From contig NC_134035.1 of the NCBI RefSeq assembly GCF_964204645.1, positions 5,332,501 through 5,396,500 on the forward strand: a DNA stretch of 64,000 nucleotides. Reading direction: 5' to 3'. The notes under the pieces are model-generated. The model was not told the DNA's origin, ran no database searches, and was given only the letters and a program-made list of their open reading frames with translations. Below are positions 15,899-27,100 of this stretch, piece after piece (within the stretch, counting starts at the first letter, position 1; every line of letters starts with the position of its first letter). The position numbers were made by a program, and so were the translations under genes. This DNA is from Tubulanus polymorphus. Taxonomy: Eukaryota > Nemertea > Palaeonemertea > Tubulaniformes > Tubulanidae.

Positions 15899-16364
15899 CT
15901 AAGCGGTGTGGGAGAGAAGAGTCTTAAAGGCTTCGATACTCTCCGCTGACACAGTATCTGCAGGTAGAGCGTTCAAATCCCTAACTGTTCTGGTATAGAA
16001 GGATTGTCGTTTGATTTCAGTACGGGAGAACTTGACTTGAAAAGCTTTCGAGTGCGATTCTCTAGTTGGCGAGTTTATACAATAGTGTGAGTCTGGCCTG
16101 TCTTCTTCTTTCCTGTAGTGACTGCCATTGTAGGTGGGACAACATATCTGTTACACTGGATCTATTGTGGTGACGATTTGTGACATATCTTGCAGCTCGA
16201 TGTTGGATCATCTCCAATCGGTGTATGTCAGTCTGGAGATATGGGTCCCAGATACTACTCGCATATTCTACTACTATTGATTGAAGTGGAGAGGTCATTT
16301 TTCGATTGATGATTAGTTGCCACCCTTGTTTTTTTATTACACAGGGATACTGGGGGTTTGTCAT
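15899..16364 (-). pseudogene. 5'-truncated LINE reverse transcriptase C-terminus
   Basis: The minus strand encodes the typical end of a non-LTR retrotransposon ORF2: VVEYASSIWDP, LEMIQHRAARYVTN, SVTDMLSHLQWQSLQERR, then after a break TEIKRQSFYTRTVRDLNALP and a stop at 15899. These are the region just after the RT palm and the C-terminal motif of CR1/L2/Jockey-like elements. An in-frame TAG and a missing linker between the two blocks show it is dead. The (TTA)n tract just past the stop matches the microsatellite tails of several LINE clades. I cannot assign the clade. Confidence 0.85.
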
Positions 16365-16561
16365 TGATACTGGTTATATTCATTCACTTTCATATCAATT
16401 GTGACAAGTCCCTGTGACTTTGCCTTCTTTTAATAATATGCAATAATGCAAACAAAAGCGCAGTAAACTTTTGACGCTTATTGTTGAGATTATGGTGGCA
16501 GACCCCGACTGACACGCCTCAAGTTCCTCGGAATTCATAGAATTACTGACCTGTGATAACT

Positions 16562-16903
16562 TAAGGCCTTTTTATGAACAAGCAAAATCGAAATAGATTA
16601 GCTATTTAGATTATATAGCCGATTACTGTCAATTAGCATAACCGGGTATGTTGGTTGATAAAAACGCCAGGTATAAATTATTCAATTATGGCCTACTCAG
16701 CAGCGACTTCTACCGAGAACACCATATCGGTTGGATTAGATAATCGAATCGGCATACTTGCTCGCCGAGCGAGTATGCTGAGTATGCTAATCGATTATGA
16801 TAACCAATGTTCATAAAAATGACGGATTATGACATAATCCATGCTCATAAAAACGTTTTGCATACTCGAATATACTAATCGAGTGTTCATAAAAAGGCCT
16901 TTA
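16562..16903. mobile_element. MITE-like foldback element, ~340 bp
   Basis: The ends are inverted: AAGGCCTTTTTATGAAC on the left and GTTCATAAAAAGGCCTTTA on the right. The interior has further inverted pieces around ATACTCG and ATCGATTA. There is no coding capacity. The left flank is close to TTAA, but I cannot establish a target-site duplication or a superfamily. Confidence 0.65.
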
Positions 16904-17051
16904 GTCTGAATACCAGTCGTGTTACCGGTTCCCTACAACAACGACGGCTAGGTACTATTTCTAGACAAGTGAAAACTAATCACATCCGCCACGCTGACCC
17001 GCCATGTGCGGATAGGGAATGGAACAATCGCCATATTCAAATTCGAAATGA

Positions 17052-17261
17052 ATTTCGATTCAATTCAATTCAATTCTAGCTTTATTGTTTCAACTGTGTA
17101 GCAACACAGACACGGGTACATACAAAAAATGCGATTAAGATATAACACAGAACACAAACTATAGATAAACAAAAATATCTACAATATCTTTCAACACCAA
17201 TTATTGAAATAATGGGCTTAAATAAAAGTGTTCCATGTAACCAATTCAATTCAATTCAATA
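17052..17261. repeat. Short element bounded by (ATTCA)n tracts
   Basis: Two TTCAA/ATTCA microsatellite runs, at about 17056-17076 and 17241-17261, flank a ~165 bp AT-rich insert that starts CTAGCTTTATTGTTTCAACTG. This arrangement suits a small retroposed element in minus orientation with target-site slippage. That reading is inference. Confidence 0.35.
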
Positions 17262-17537
17262 ACCAACAGATCTGTAAACCGAACCGACGCATACATTTCA
17301 ACATGAATAAGATAGAATATGAAATAAACTGATATAACTTAGGTTATAGACTTATAATTCTACCAAAATATCGACACCAATTACAATAAGAGAATCCGTA
17401 TTAATTGTGAAAAATTGATATTTTGGTTTTCATGTTTTCAGCGGAAAGTCTGGACTGAAGCAGCTGCGGTAATTGAGGATCGTCGTTAATGTAAACAATC
17501 TACACTGTCAGTGTCAAATAGGAAAGAAAACATCAAA

Positions 17538-18980
17538 ATGGAAGGTACGTAGGACGGTTGGCCTACCGTTTTAAGATCAAGTTTTTTACCAAACAGGTCG
17601 ATTTTAATTCCGTCTATTTTTCCAGTTGAAAAGAAGGTAAATGTCGCCTTTATGACGACCCTTGATCGGGAGATGTTTCCGATGAAAATGCCGCAGAATC
17701 GTTTCGGCAATGATTTAAATCCAATACGTGGAGCTCCTCATCGTGGACCTGGATGCTATGATAATGAACCGGTTCGTTCAAAATTCCATTCTTTATTAAC
17801 CAATTGTTGATGGTTCATTTTCAGAAAAGCATAGGGGCTCATATTTGAAATTTGAAGTTCACCCCCTAACTTCAGACATACAAGCCCTTTGGCTTGTGGT
17901 GTGTCAAATTTAAAAGGTCATCTAAATATTTTGTTTTTCTAATAATCAGGTGAGCAACTTCAAATATTTGACCGACCATAAAGTTCAGAGTCAAAAAGGT
18001 TATGTATTGGGTGCTCGAACAGCTCAGAGGTTTCGTGAAAAACTCCAAAATACCCCGGCACCAACGAAATATCAAACCAAGTGTACTGATCCAAAACTAT
18101 TCGATGAGGCATTCAAACCATTCAACGCAGCCTCAGCAAGATTTCCAGTCTATAAGAGAGACCTAGAAGTTGGCCCGGGGTAAGTGATCTTCATAGTTCA
18201 AATTGTGTTTATATTTCATCTGTGGAATTGCTTAAATTCATTAGTAACTGGTCTACAGTTCATGGGTTCGAATCCAGTTGAAGGTCTCCTAATTGCTTGG
18301 AAAGGAATATTGAAATTGCTAACAATGTCCCAAGGGCCAGTTTCTCAAAATTTGTTTGGAGTTAAAACAGTGGATATAGTTGACATAATGACAATCAAAG
18401 TCCATTTTTCGACAGTATTTATCCGCCGGTTATCTTTAACCAATTTCTGAGCAACTGGCCTCTGATGTTTACATTAGTGGTTTAAGCATTTTACTCAGGG
18501 ATGCCCAGGTTATAGTAGAAAAGTCTTGTGGTTCGGGTTTTACCTAATTTTTCTTGGTTTCAGTGCTGGAACATATGAACACAGTATACCACAGAACCGG
18601 CAGGTTTCGTGGCACCAATCATTCGGCGGGGAACCGATCAACTTACCACAAGTTAAAATACAAAGTACAATCAACAGAAATACTGACAAGGTTTGTTAAC
18701 TAACCGTTTTATCGAATTGATATACAGTCAATCCCCGATATACCGCCTGGTTTTCTCAATGTACATCTCAATACAAATACATAGTAAAACAACCCCGACA
18801 TACCGCCAAAATCATTCCGCCCCAATGTGGGCGGTATATCGGGGTTGACTGCATTTCTAAAATGTTCATGTTCAATCAATAATCAAGTAAATTTTGTATT
18901 TGTTTTCTTTCTAGTTGCTGAGTACGAAAGAGGAGAAAAAATACCACAGGAGATTAGCATATCTGAAGCTTTATTATTGA
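17538..18980 (+). CDS. PIFO: Pitchfork (ciliary microtubule-associated protein 3)
   Basis: Five exons: 17538-17544, 17626-17771, 17950-18179, 18564-18690 and 18915-18980. All have GT-AG junctions and join to 191 aa, the same length I recall for human PIFO. Diagnostic segments occur in family order: NRFGNDLNPIRGAPHRGPGC near the N-terminus, KGYVLGARTAQRF, FKPFNAASARFPVYKR, VGPGAGTYEHS and the C-terminal RRLAYLKLYY. In vertebrates Pitchfork acts at the base of primary cilia, with Aurora A in cilium disassembly, and belongs to the SHIPPO-like ciliary microtubule-associated group; that role is family knowledge. The first coding exon is only 7 nt (ATGGAAG). A MITE-like foldback sits in intron 3 and a pogo-like one in intron 4. 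The gene is tail-to-tail with the phosphatase gene, with 372 bp between stop codons. Confidence 0.95.
18333..18462. mobile_element. Foldback MITE family A, copy 1 (degenerate)
   Basis: A GGGCCAGTTTCTCAAAA left end and a TTTCTGAGCAACTGGCC right end are inverted copies of each other. The interior (GTGGATATAGTTGACATA) is shared with copies at 23053, 30024, 53018, 56607 and 59138. It lies in PIFO intron 3. Confidence 0.8.
18725..18851. mobile_element. pogo/Tigger-like MITE
   Basis: The terminal inverted repeats are CAGTCAATCCCCGATATACC and GGTATATCGGGGTTGACTG, enclosing a ~127 bp element in PIFO intron 4. CAGT termini followed by an AC/CCC-rich stretch are typical of pogo/Tigger and other Tc1-mariner elements. 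The TA duplication is present on the left only, so the element is old or slightly eroded. It has no coding capacity. Confidence 0.7.
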
Positions 18981-19322
18981 AAGACTTTAGTCGCTGTTTC
19001 AACTCGAAAAAATAGATATCGTATCCGAAAAAAAATGCGCAGTACTTTAATGCATCATATTGATGCATCAAATCGTCGTAACTTGTCAACCATTTCTCAA
19101 TTCATATCAAATCAATGATTTCTTGTAAATATAATGAAGATAAAATATACTGTTTGTTACATAAAACAGAGCTGTTCATTTTCCATAATTCCATAGAGAA
19201 AGACTAAGTTCCCTCTAAAATATAACCCCTCCAAATTATTCAGTTCAATAATTTTGATCTAAATTTGGAGGCAGAGTTAAAACTCATTTCATCTTAATAT
19301 CGCTCTATAACAATTGTAATAG

Positions 19323-19328
19323 TTTATT
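19323..19328 (-). promoter_or_regulatory. Candidate poly(A) signal of the DUSP3-like gene
   Basis: AATAAA on the minus strand lies 25 nt past the phosphatase stop codon. If used, the 3' UTR would be unusually short, consistent with the compact tail-to-tail layout. Use of this site is inference. Confidence 0.4.
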
Positions 19329-19352
19329 TTCTGAGCTGCCATCCACATCTTG

Positions 19353-20331
19353 TCAACCGAAGTGACCATTTTTTCGAAGTTGATCGTTAAGTTTGCACAG
19401 CTGTTCTACGAAGCCGTCATTGGGATAGATTTCTCGACCTCGCCTGACGAGGCGAACAGCGTCTCGGATCTGAACGCGACGTTTGATCATCAGAAACGCT
19501 ATGACTAACGTCGCCGAGCGACTGACTCCTTCTCGACAATGAACGAGTAGTTTACCTGGAGAAAACAGATTTACAGTGGAACCTTCTGATAACCAACTCG
19601 AATAATATCACAGTTTTATCGCCAATTAAGACGAGTCTAAGCTTATGGTTCTATAACCAATCTTACAACTTAGGACTAGTCTAAGCTCATTTTGATTCTA
19701 TAGCCAATTTAACTACTTAAGACCAGTCTAACGATTTTAAGAATTCAAATTGAAGAAAATGTATTATACTACATGCTGCGTACCATTTTCTCGAAGGGCA
19801 TTTTCGATGAAATCAGCAGCTTCATAGAAATACTGTGACAAATCAAATGCCGTCGCGTCAATCGCTTCAAATCCAATGAATTCAATTCCTAGATTTTTAT
19901 ATAACGACGGCCCTGTACGAACGCAGTACGGTCCACGGCCGAGCGCTGCATTCATTATATGTGTTATCCCGATACATTTTAATTCACCGTGATTTCTCGC
20001 TATCGATCTGAAAATAAATATTTTAACCGGATTGTTCACACAGGTTTACTGATTGTAGGTTCACTACCGGCAACAGAAATAGTTTTCAACAAAAGGCTTT
20101 TCCAGTATTTCGAAAATATTTCCAGCATAAGTAAGATGTGAAGCATTGCCCTCACAATGCAGGAAATTAGAATACTCACTCCTCCCCTATGTAGACATCT
20201 TTATAAACCTCATCATACGCATTCGAAGGCAATAAAACGAGTCCTCCGGTATCAGCAGTTAAAATATCATGAACTTCGTCAATAGTGCAAGATGGTTCCG
20301 AACCCTCATCGTCATTAATGGAGGAAGCCAT
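19353..20331 (-). CDS. Dual-specificity phosphatase, DUSP3 (VHR)-like
   Basis: Three exons (20331-20180, 20007-19784, 19555-19353) join in frame to 192 aa; human DUSP3 is 185 aa. The catalytic signature is VHCREGVSRSATLVIAFLM, with Cys132 as nucleophile and Arg138 binding phosphate. The general acid is probably Asp101 in AIDATAFDL. The substrate-recognition stretch ITHIMNAALG and the C-terminal PNDGFVEQLCKLNDQL are also close to DUSP3/DUSP26/DUSP29. Such enzymes dephosphorylate phosphotyrosine and phosphothreonine, for example on MAP kinases. There is no MAPK-docking rhodanese domain and no signal peptide, so this is an atypical, probably cytosolic or nuclear DUSP. I cannot separate DUSP3 from its close paralogues without a tree, so no symbol is given. 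Confidence 0.93.
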
Positions 20332-21188
20332 CGCAACCGACCCTACAGAATTAGAAACAGTTCGCTCTGAATTCTGACCAACACTTCAAACCCACATATA
20401 GCGCATCATTACATCAAAATTCATCAAAATCGCTGATGTTAGCATGCATTTGACCATACAAATAAGCATTAGAATTTGGATTAAACTGATCCTCCAGAAT
20501 CAACAGAATTCGAGGTTGAACAGAGAAACTCGGCTACAATAACGATACCAGTACAAGTCAGTTTAATTGCTGTATTTAATGTATTTACATTACTATTTAC
20601 CAGTGATAAGTGTGTCACATATAACAACTAACAACCATCGGGTAGAGTACTTTCTATTTACTTAAACCTTACTACAAAACTATCGTATTGTAATCGTTGA
20701 CAAAGAAAATTCAAAACGGAATTCTTTTCTTTCATCTTTAGAATCAACATAAATATTCTCACGTTAAGAATACGAATTATTACGATTACGAAACTGAATC
20801 CTTTTTTTCTAATGATGAATAAATGCAACATCGGTTTCTACGATGAAAATGAACATGATCTTCGTTTTTTTTGCATATCGGATTCACTGCAAACGAATAA
20901 AATCACGCTAGTTAAAACGATCAAATGCATCCCTTCTACAATAGAATGCTTCTCTTCTTCAGACGTTAAATCAAACTTATATTGAAGTTAGTAAGGATCT
21001 TAAATGAAAGTGTAAATTTTGCGACTTCGACAGATGAACTCCAGTTACAACGATACGAACAAATAAATTATGAGCAACGAAATGTACAGAAGTGAAAACG
21101 CACAATTCAATTCATGACATCATAAACAGTTCAACGATCGCGAGTCTTTAATCCTACGTATACACGCACGTCCGAACGAACTCAATAA
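20332..21188. other. Spacer: 5' flank of the DUSP gene and 3' UTR of ZC3H11A
   Basis: This AT-rich stretch separates two minus-strand genes. It holds no gene I can support. On the minus strand, ATTAAA-type motifs near 20572-20590 could end the ZC3H11A transcript, but none is convincing. Confidence 0.45.
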
Positions 21189-24100
21189 CTACGCCAGCAT
21201 CTCTTCGATCTCGAGCAGGAAGTCGTCGTCGTTTTGATCGGTCGTCGGGATGAAATCGGTTTCCGCGTCGGAGCCGAGTAGAAGTTCGAGTTCGGCGTTC
21301 AACGTGTCGTCGATGCTCGTACGCTTTTTAAAGGACGGTTCTTCGTGACTGAAAAATAGAACAATTTAGATTTGGTAAATTCCTTCATTTCTGATCGATG
21401 CGGTATTGAGTAAGAGAGGTGACTGGAAGACTGATTATTAATCTCAGCATTTCAGAATTAATGAGCAAAACCCACAGTCGATGACTTGACAATTTATGTT
21501 CGAAGTTTTGACTAAATTTCACGTCAATGATGAAGTTAAGTCAAAACCTCAACACTGTTAGAATAAACCGTTAAATCATCAACTGTGGGTTTTGTTCATT
21601 TAGAGTAACAGTTGAATGCAGAATAAGAAATTAACTAACCACGCTTCAGCTTTCCTCTTCTTTCCGCTGCTCGAATCGTCTTTCTCCGGCACGCCGAGAT
21701 CGGGCGTCACTTTCTCAACCTTTCCATGCATCGTTGCTACGGAAACGGCTGATGCGCTTTGAAGTTCTGGAGAATTCTTGCTCGAACTCGGATTCAAATG
21801 AGCATCAGCTGAAAGTCGCGGAGCACCGGCTGATAGTCGCGTAGCATCGACTGATAGTCGCGTAGCATCGGCTGATAGTTGCGGACTAATGGATGTTAGT
21901 CGCTCACTAGCGGATGTTACGATATCTGGCAAGTCAGTACTAGTACTATTTTTCGAATGAACTCGAGTTTCTGTTTTCTGAGGTGATTTATCGGTAGTCC
22001 TACTCACGCTCATACGCTGCATAAAACTAGGTCGCACGACCTCTTTTTCCGCCGGTTTCCTAGCAACGTTCACATTCCGACCCTTAATAGCGGTGACAGT
22101 TTCCGCCGCTTTTACTGTCGCGTTAGTCCGTCTAGGAGGCGCCACGGGTCTAGGTGGCAGCACTGTGTCGTCGTCGCTATTCAAATCTAAATTATCGTCG
22201 TAATCGGATAAGTCGCTGTCGCTCGGTTTTACCGGATTCACAGTTGCTTTCGGTTTTTTAATTCTCGACGACCACGAGGACATCATACGACTCGTTGAAC
22301 TATCCCGCGGAACACCAAATGTATCTGCGGAAATAAAGCGTACAACGACATCCTTTTTAGCGACTGACCCATAACTAAATGGACAATGCACAATGTTTTC
22401 ACTCAGCGCAATTTCAACATATTTCCCTGACTTTTCCCTATTTTTTTTACTACATTGTATTTCACAAAAATTCCCCAACTATTCCCTGACTTTTTTTAAT
22501 GATAAGAAAATTCCTTAACTTTTCCCTTATCTCCAGGTATGTGGACACTGGTCAACAGTTCTGGTCAATAATTAAGATTAGTTAATTAATTACCTTTATC
22601 ATCTTGAAAGTCATCAAACATTGATGATGAATTCGGTTCGTTCTGTTCTTGTTGTTGTTTGAGTTTTTTCTCGGCCATTATTTGAGCGAATGATTTGATC
22701 TTGACGTCTTTGCGTCGCTCTGAATCGGTCGACGGTTTCGTGTCAGGTTTTTTCGGCGACCCGGCTCGCTGCGGTTCCGGTTCAACCGTCGGCTTATCGG
22801 TGGCGCGCTGGGGAAAATCATGATTCATTGCAAAAATGAAATTCAAATCGAACGAAAGAAGATTTTCGATATTTTTGAGAACGATATGCCTACCACGGGT
22901 TTTCCGAACAGCATGGCCGGCTTAGTAACAGCAGGTTTTTCAGCTTCTACAATTGAAGGACCGGGAATCAGGGCTTCTGAAATAATCGAATAAACAGAAT
23001 AAACATGCGCATGATCGGTAGATAAAATAAGATTTTTAAGACTTTCTAAGCAGGGGTCAGTTACTCAAAAGTTGTTAACCAGTGGATAGAGTTGACAAAA
23101 CTGACAATTAAAAGTCCTCTGTTACTTTTGTATTTATCTGCCACATATCTTTTACCAACTTATGAGTCCCTGGCCCCAGCAAATGTTCTTTCAAATCCTT
23201 TAGAATTTAACGCATACCTCCTTTACGGGAAGGTGGCACGTATAGACGAATAGGAGCTCGTTTGAGCAGACGTTTTTTCTCGGCTTGCTCGGCATCACTG
23301 ACAGCGGTAGAAACGCCGACTCGTTCTAGTTTCTGAGGCTGAGATTTTACCTTCTCATCGTCTGAAAATCAAAAAGAAGTTACTCACCGAAACTCATTCG
23401 CATTGACGAAATCTTAGGTTAGAGAAAGGAATGTAGATGAAATCATACTAACCTTTTTTATTCAACCCCTTGTCTGTCTTTATTTGTGCCAATGATTTGA
23501 TAACGATATTCTTCGCGTTTGGCGGTTCTGAAAATATGACATAAAAAATTTCGATTCAACTCAGTTTTAAAAGCCATTCATCAAGCGAAGTGAGAGCGCT
23601 GGAGAAAATGAGAGACAAACCTGTATTATCAGTGAGTTTTTTATCGACTACCGTCACTCTTCGTTTTAGTTTCAGTTGTTTTTCGACGTCTGCTCGTTTT
23701 TTCTCCGCAGCAGACGGATTTCTCGACGCGGCAACAGTCGCCACCTTCTCCAACTGTGCTTCCTCTGGTTGTGTTTGTTGTTGGTCTCGTTTGACGATGA
23801 TTCGACGTTGAATTTTCTGCAGGACATCGTCGTCGTCGTCGTCGTCATCAGCGGCGACAGACACCTCTTCCTTCATGGCAGCAGCGCGGCGCCAGCCTCG
23901 ACGGCGTTGAGGGGCGGTCGTTTTCGGAGGGTCTTTAATCGTTACGACGACAGTCGGTTCGGAACCATCGCTCTCAGCGACCTTGATTCAAATAGAATAT
24001 GAAAACAAATTCAAAACCCAGATACAAATGAAGCAGGAGCTCTGTCTAATAATCATCAAATCGCAGATTGACTCACATTAGATCGGGTCGTTTCATCAGC

Positions 24101-27100
24101 GAGATCCTTCTTAGTTTTTGTCTGAAATATGGAGAAAGTAAATTGGAATTTTTGTTCAAAACATGCGCCACATCTATTGCAGAGCATAGTGAAGCAGGTC
24201 ACCAAACAGACACACCATTGACAGAGTAGGGGAGACTGAGCCAAGTGACAAGTTTTTCCAGTTTTTTGTTGTCACTGTTTATCAACAACATTGTTGATAA
24301 ACAATGATAGCAAGCAAGTGGAGAGGGAGCGTTGTAGCTGTAGCATAATTTTATTTAGGGATCATTCATTTATTACGTACGCATAAAATTTGACCTTTTC
24401 TACTATTGCACTGACCCCTCCCCCATCCCCTGCGTACGTAATAAATGAATGATCCCTTACCAGAACAGATATTCAATACCTTTTTCGACTTTTTCGGTTT
24501 CTTAGGAGACTTCGTCGTTGACTTTGTTGGGTTAACGATTTCGTTAACGACTTGGTCAACCTCCTCAGCAGTATTCAAGTCTTCATGCTCCGTCGTCGAT
24601 GCGCTGTTTTCATCATTCTCTTCCTTTCCATTTTCATCATCTTCGTCGTCGCTACTACTGCTGCCGCTGTTACTATCGCTGTCTCCGCTCGTGCTTCCGC
24701 TGCTACTCGAGCTCCCGCTGCCTGAACTTCCACCTTCGTCGCTACTCGATTCCGCATCGGTTCCGCTCGCCGACGAGGACCCCGATCCGGACTGTGATCC
24801 AGATGAGGAAAGACCATCGGCGTTTTCCGTTTCCGATTCATTCTCGTCGCTCGGCGCGTCTGCTCGTCGAGGTACGACGACCTGATTCACGGATGACGAC
24901 ACTTTCGGGGCTATCCTCTTCGTAGCCGTTAGAACGCGTTTTTGAATATCGTTCACTTCGATTTTGCGACTGTTGCGATTTTTACGGCTCCGAATTTCGG
25001 CCAAACTTAATCCTTTCGGTTGAGCTTTGACAACCGCGACGTCGCCGGGCTTATGCTTTTTGCGACGAATATCAGCAATACTCATACCAACATTTTCTAT
25101 TTGCAGCGACGCTGGATTCTTCTTGTTCTTCTTGTTCCGAATTTCTGCCAAACTCAAAGATTTTACCGGATTCGTCTCGAGATTCTCTTTCTTCGATTTG
25201 CTACCGCGTTTCGCCGGTGACTTGACGACTGCTAAATTGATTACTCGATTTTTCTCAAGCGGTCCGTCGATCGCCGGTTTGATGCGTTCTTTCTGATTAG
25301 CCGCGGCGACGACTGCCTTCGATTTCTTCTCAGCAACAACTTTCGCATTTTTATCGACTTTCGTTGCTTCGGGTTCTGATAAATATGAGAACGAAATCAA
25401 TTTTGAACATATCAGTAATTCCTGGATATGGAGGGTTTTCAAGGAGGTTTAATTAAAGGGGAAAATTTCAAATTTCATGACCCAATTAGACTCCTTAATC
25501 GGTACTGTTTATCTCTGTAAACCGTTGATTCGGTGGTTTTGTAAGCACATTTTTGCCCTTGATACTGCTGAACTCGTTTTTTTTTTGGTAAATTCCTAAC
25601 TGGGTAAAAAATATCCTGGTCACAACACCACCGATTTAGGTGTAGTCTCACCAGAAATTTGCTTATTTCTCAAAAGTGAAGGAGTTTTGAAGGAGCTTCG
25701 GGCATTTTGCTCATAACAAAGGAGTTTCAAGCACCTTTAAAAGCAGAAATCGATTTCAAAACAAGCGAAATCCTTCCCGTGTAAAAAACTATTCAGCCTA
25801 CGATGCTTACCCTTTTTCGGAACGCCTAGTTTCTGATCCAAACGCTCTTTCATACTGAGTAGTGCTTTATGTCGGACGGCATTCTCTAAACTCATTACAT
25901 CACCGGCCTCTGTACAAAAGAATAATGCAATGACTAGATAGCATTGTGTCGTTTAAGGCAGAGAGGTCGGTTAAGGGTTTATTTTAATACACTTACCCAT
26001 TTCGATCAAAGCTTTTTCAATAGATTGTAATTTCTGTTCGAGTTGTTTTCGCTGCACAGGATCTGCAACCGAACATCAAATATTAATACACGAGTCGCGT
26101 TCTTCGCATTTATGAAATGCCTTCGGTTTAACTTACCGGTGACTATTTCTTCTTTAACAGCCGTTTCTGGTTGTTTCGTTTGAGGTTGTTCGGGGAGTGG
26201 TTTCGTCGCTATGTCCGGTCGACTGCGCGGGCGACCACCGCGTGGCGGACTTCGAAGAGGTCGCACTAAAATACATAAAAACATTTTGATCGAATCAAAT
26301 AATTCTCTGCGAGGGGGATTCTAACTATTTAAGTGCATCTACACGCAGTGCTGCGCATAAATCCGTGATGGACTTTCATATTACTGATGTAATTGGTGCT
26401 TGAAAGATAGCAACACCTATCAATCATAATTAAATATTAGTAACTTATAATACATCGCACTAAAGCAGTATGCCCGTTAAACAACACACTGGAGTGGATG
26501 TTTTTTTAATTTTCAAATTTATCAGCAATACTTTAGGGCATTAATTAGTCAGCAATGAAAGTATTAAGGGGATACCGTAATCAATACCTCTCGCGGGTGG
26601 GCGATCTCTAAAATCAGGAATCCGTAGAGGACTACGAGGACGATCTCTTCTGAACGGTGGTGAACGACTCCTGCGATATCGCGGCGGAGGTGAACATCCT
26701 CGTCTCATCGGACTGAACCGTCGATACGGCGGCGACCGTCGATACGGTGACCGCGATCTCGTCTGTCGTCGCTGCGGCGACCGCGACAAACTACGACTGA
26801 ACGACCGTCGCCGCGGCGACCATGAACGACTGCGATCGCGTCGATTGCGATTACGACCGACGGCGGCCGAATCTCGCGCGACCGGTTTCTCGATCGGCGC
26901 CTCCTCGGGTTCCGGCAGAAAATCCGGATCGACGTCGGCGTGAACGTCTAAAATATCGTGTTCTTCTTCAACATCATCAACCCATTGTTCTTTTTCTTCT
27001 GAAAAATGAAAAATATTCAATATTAATTTCAGAATTTTAAAGTCTTGATTTGTTGACAAATCACAGTGGATTCAACAGAAAACGATGATCACCTGCGACA

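Noticed and set aside
24445-24925. Plus-strand ORFs of 146 and 108 aa
   Set aside because: They are antisense to the Ser/Asp/Glu-rich ZC3H11A exon 10, which has correct splice sites and phase.
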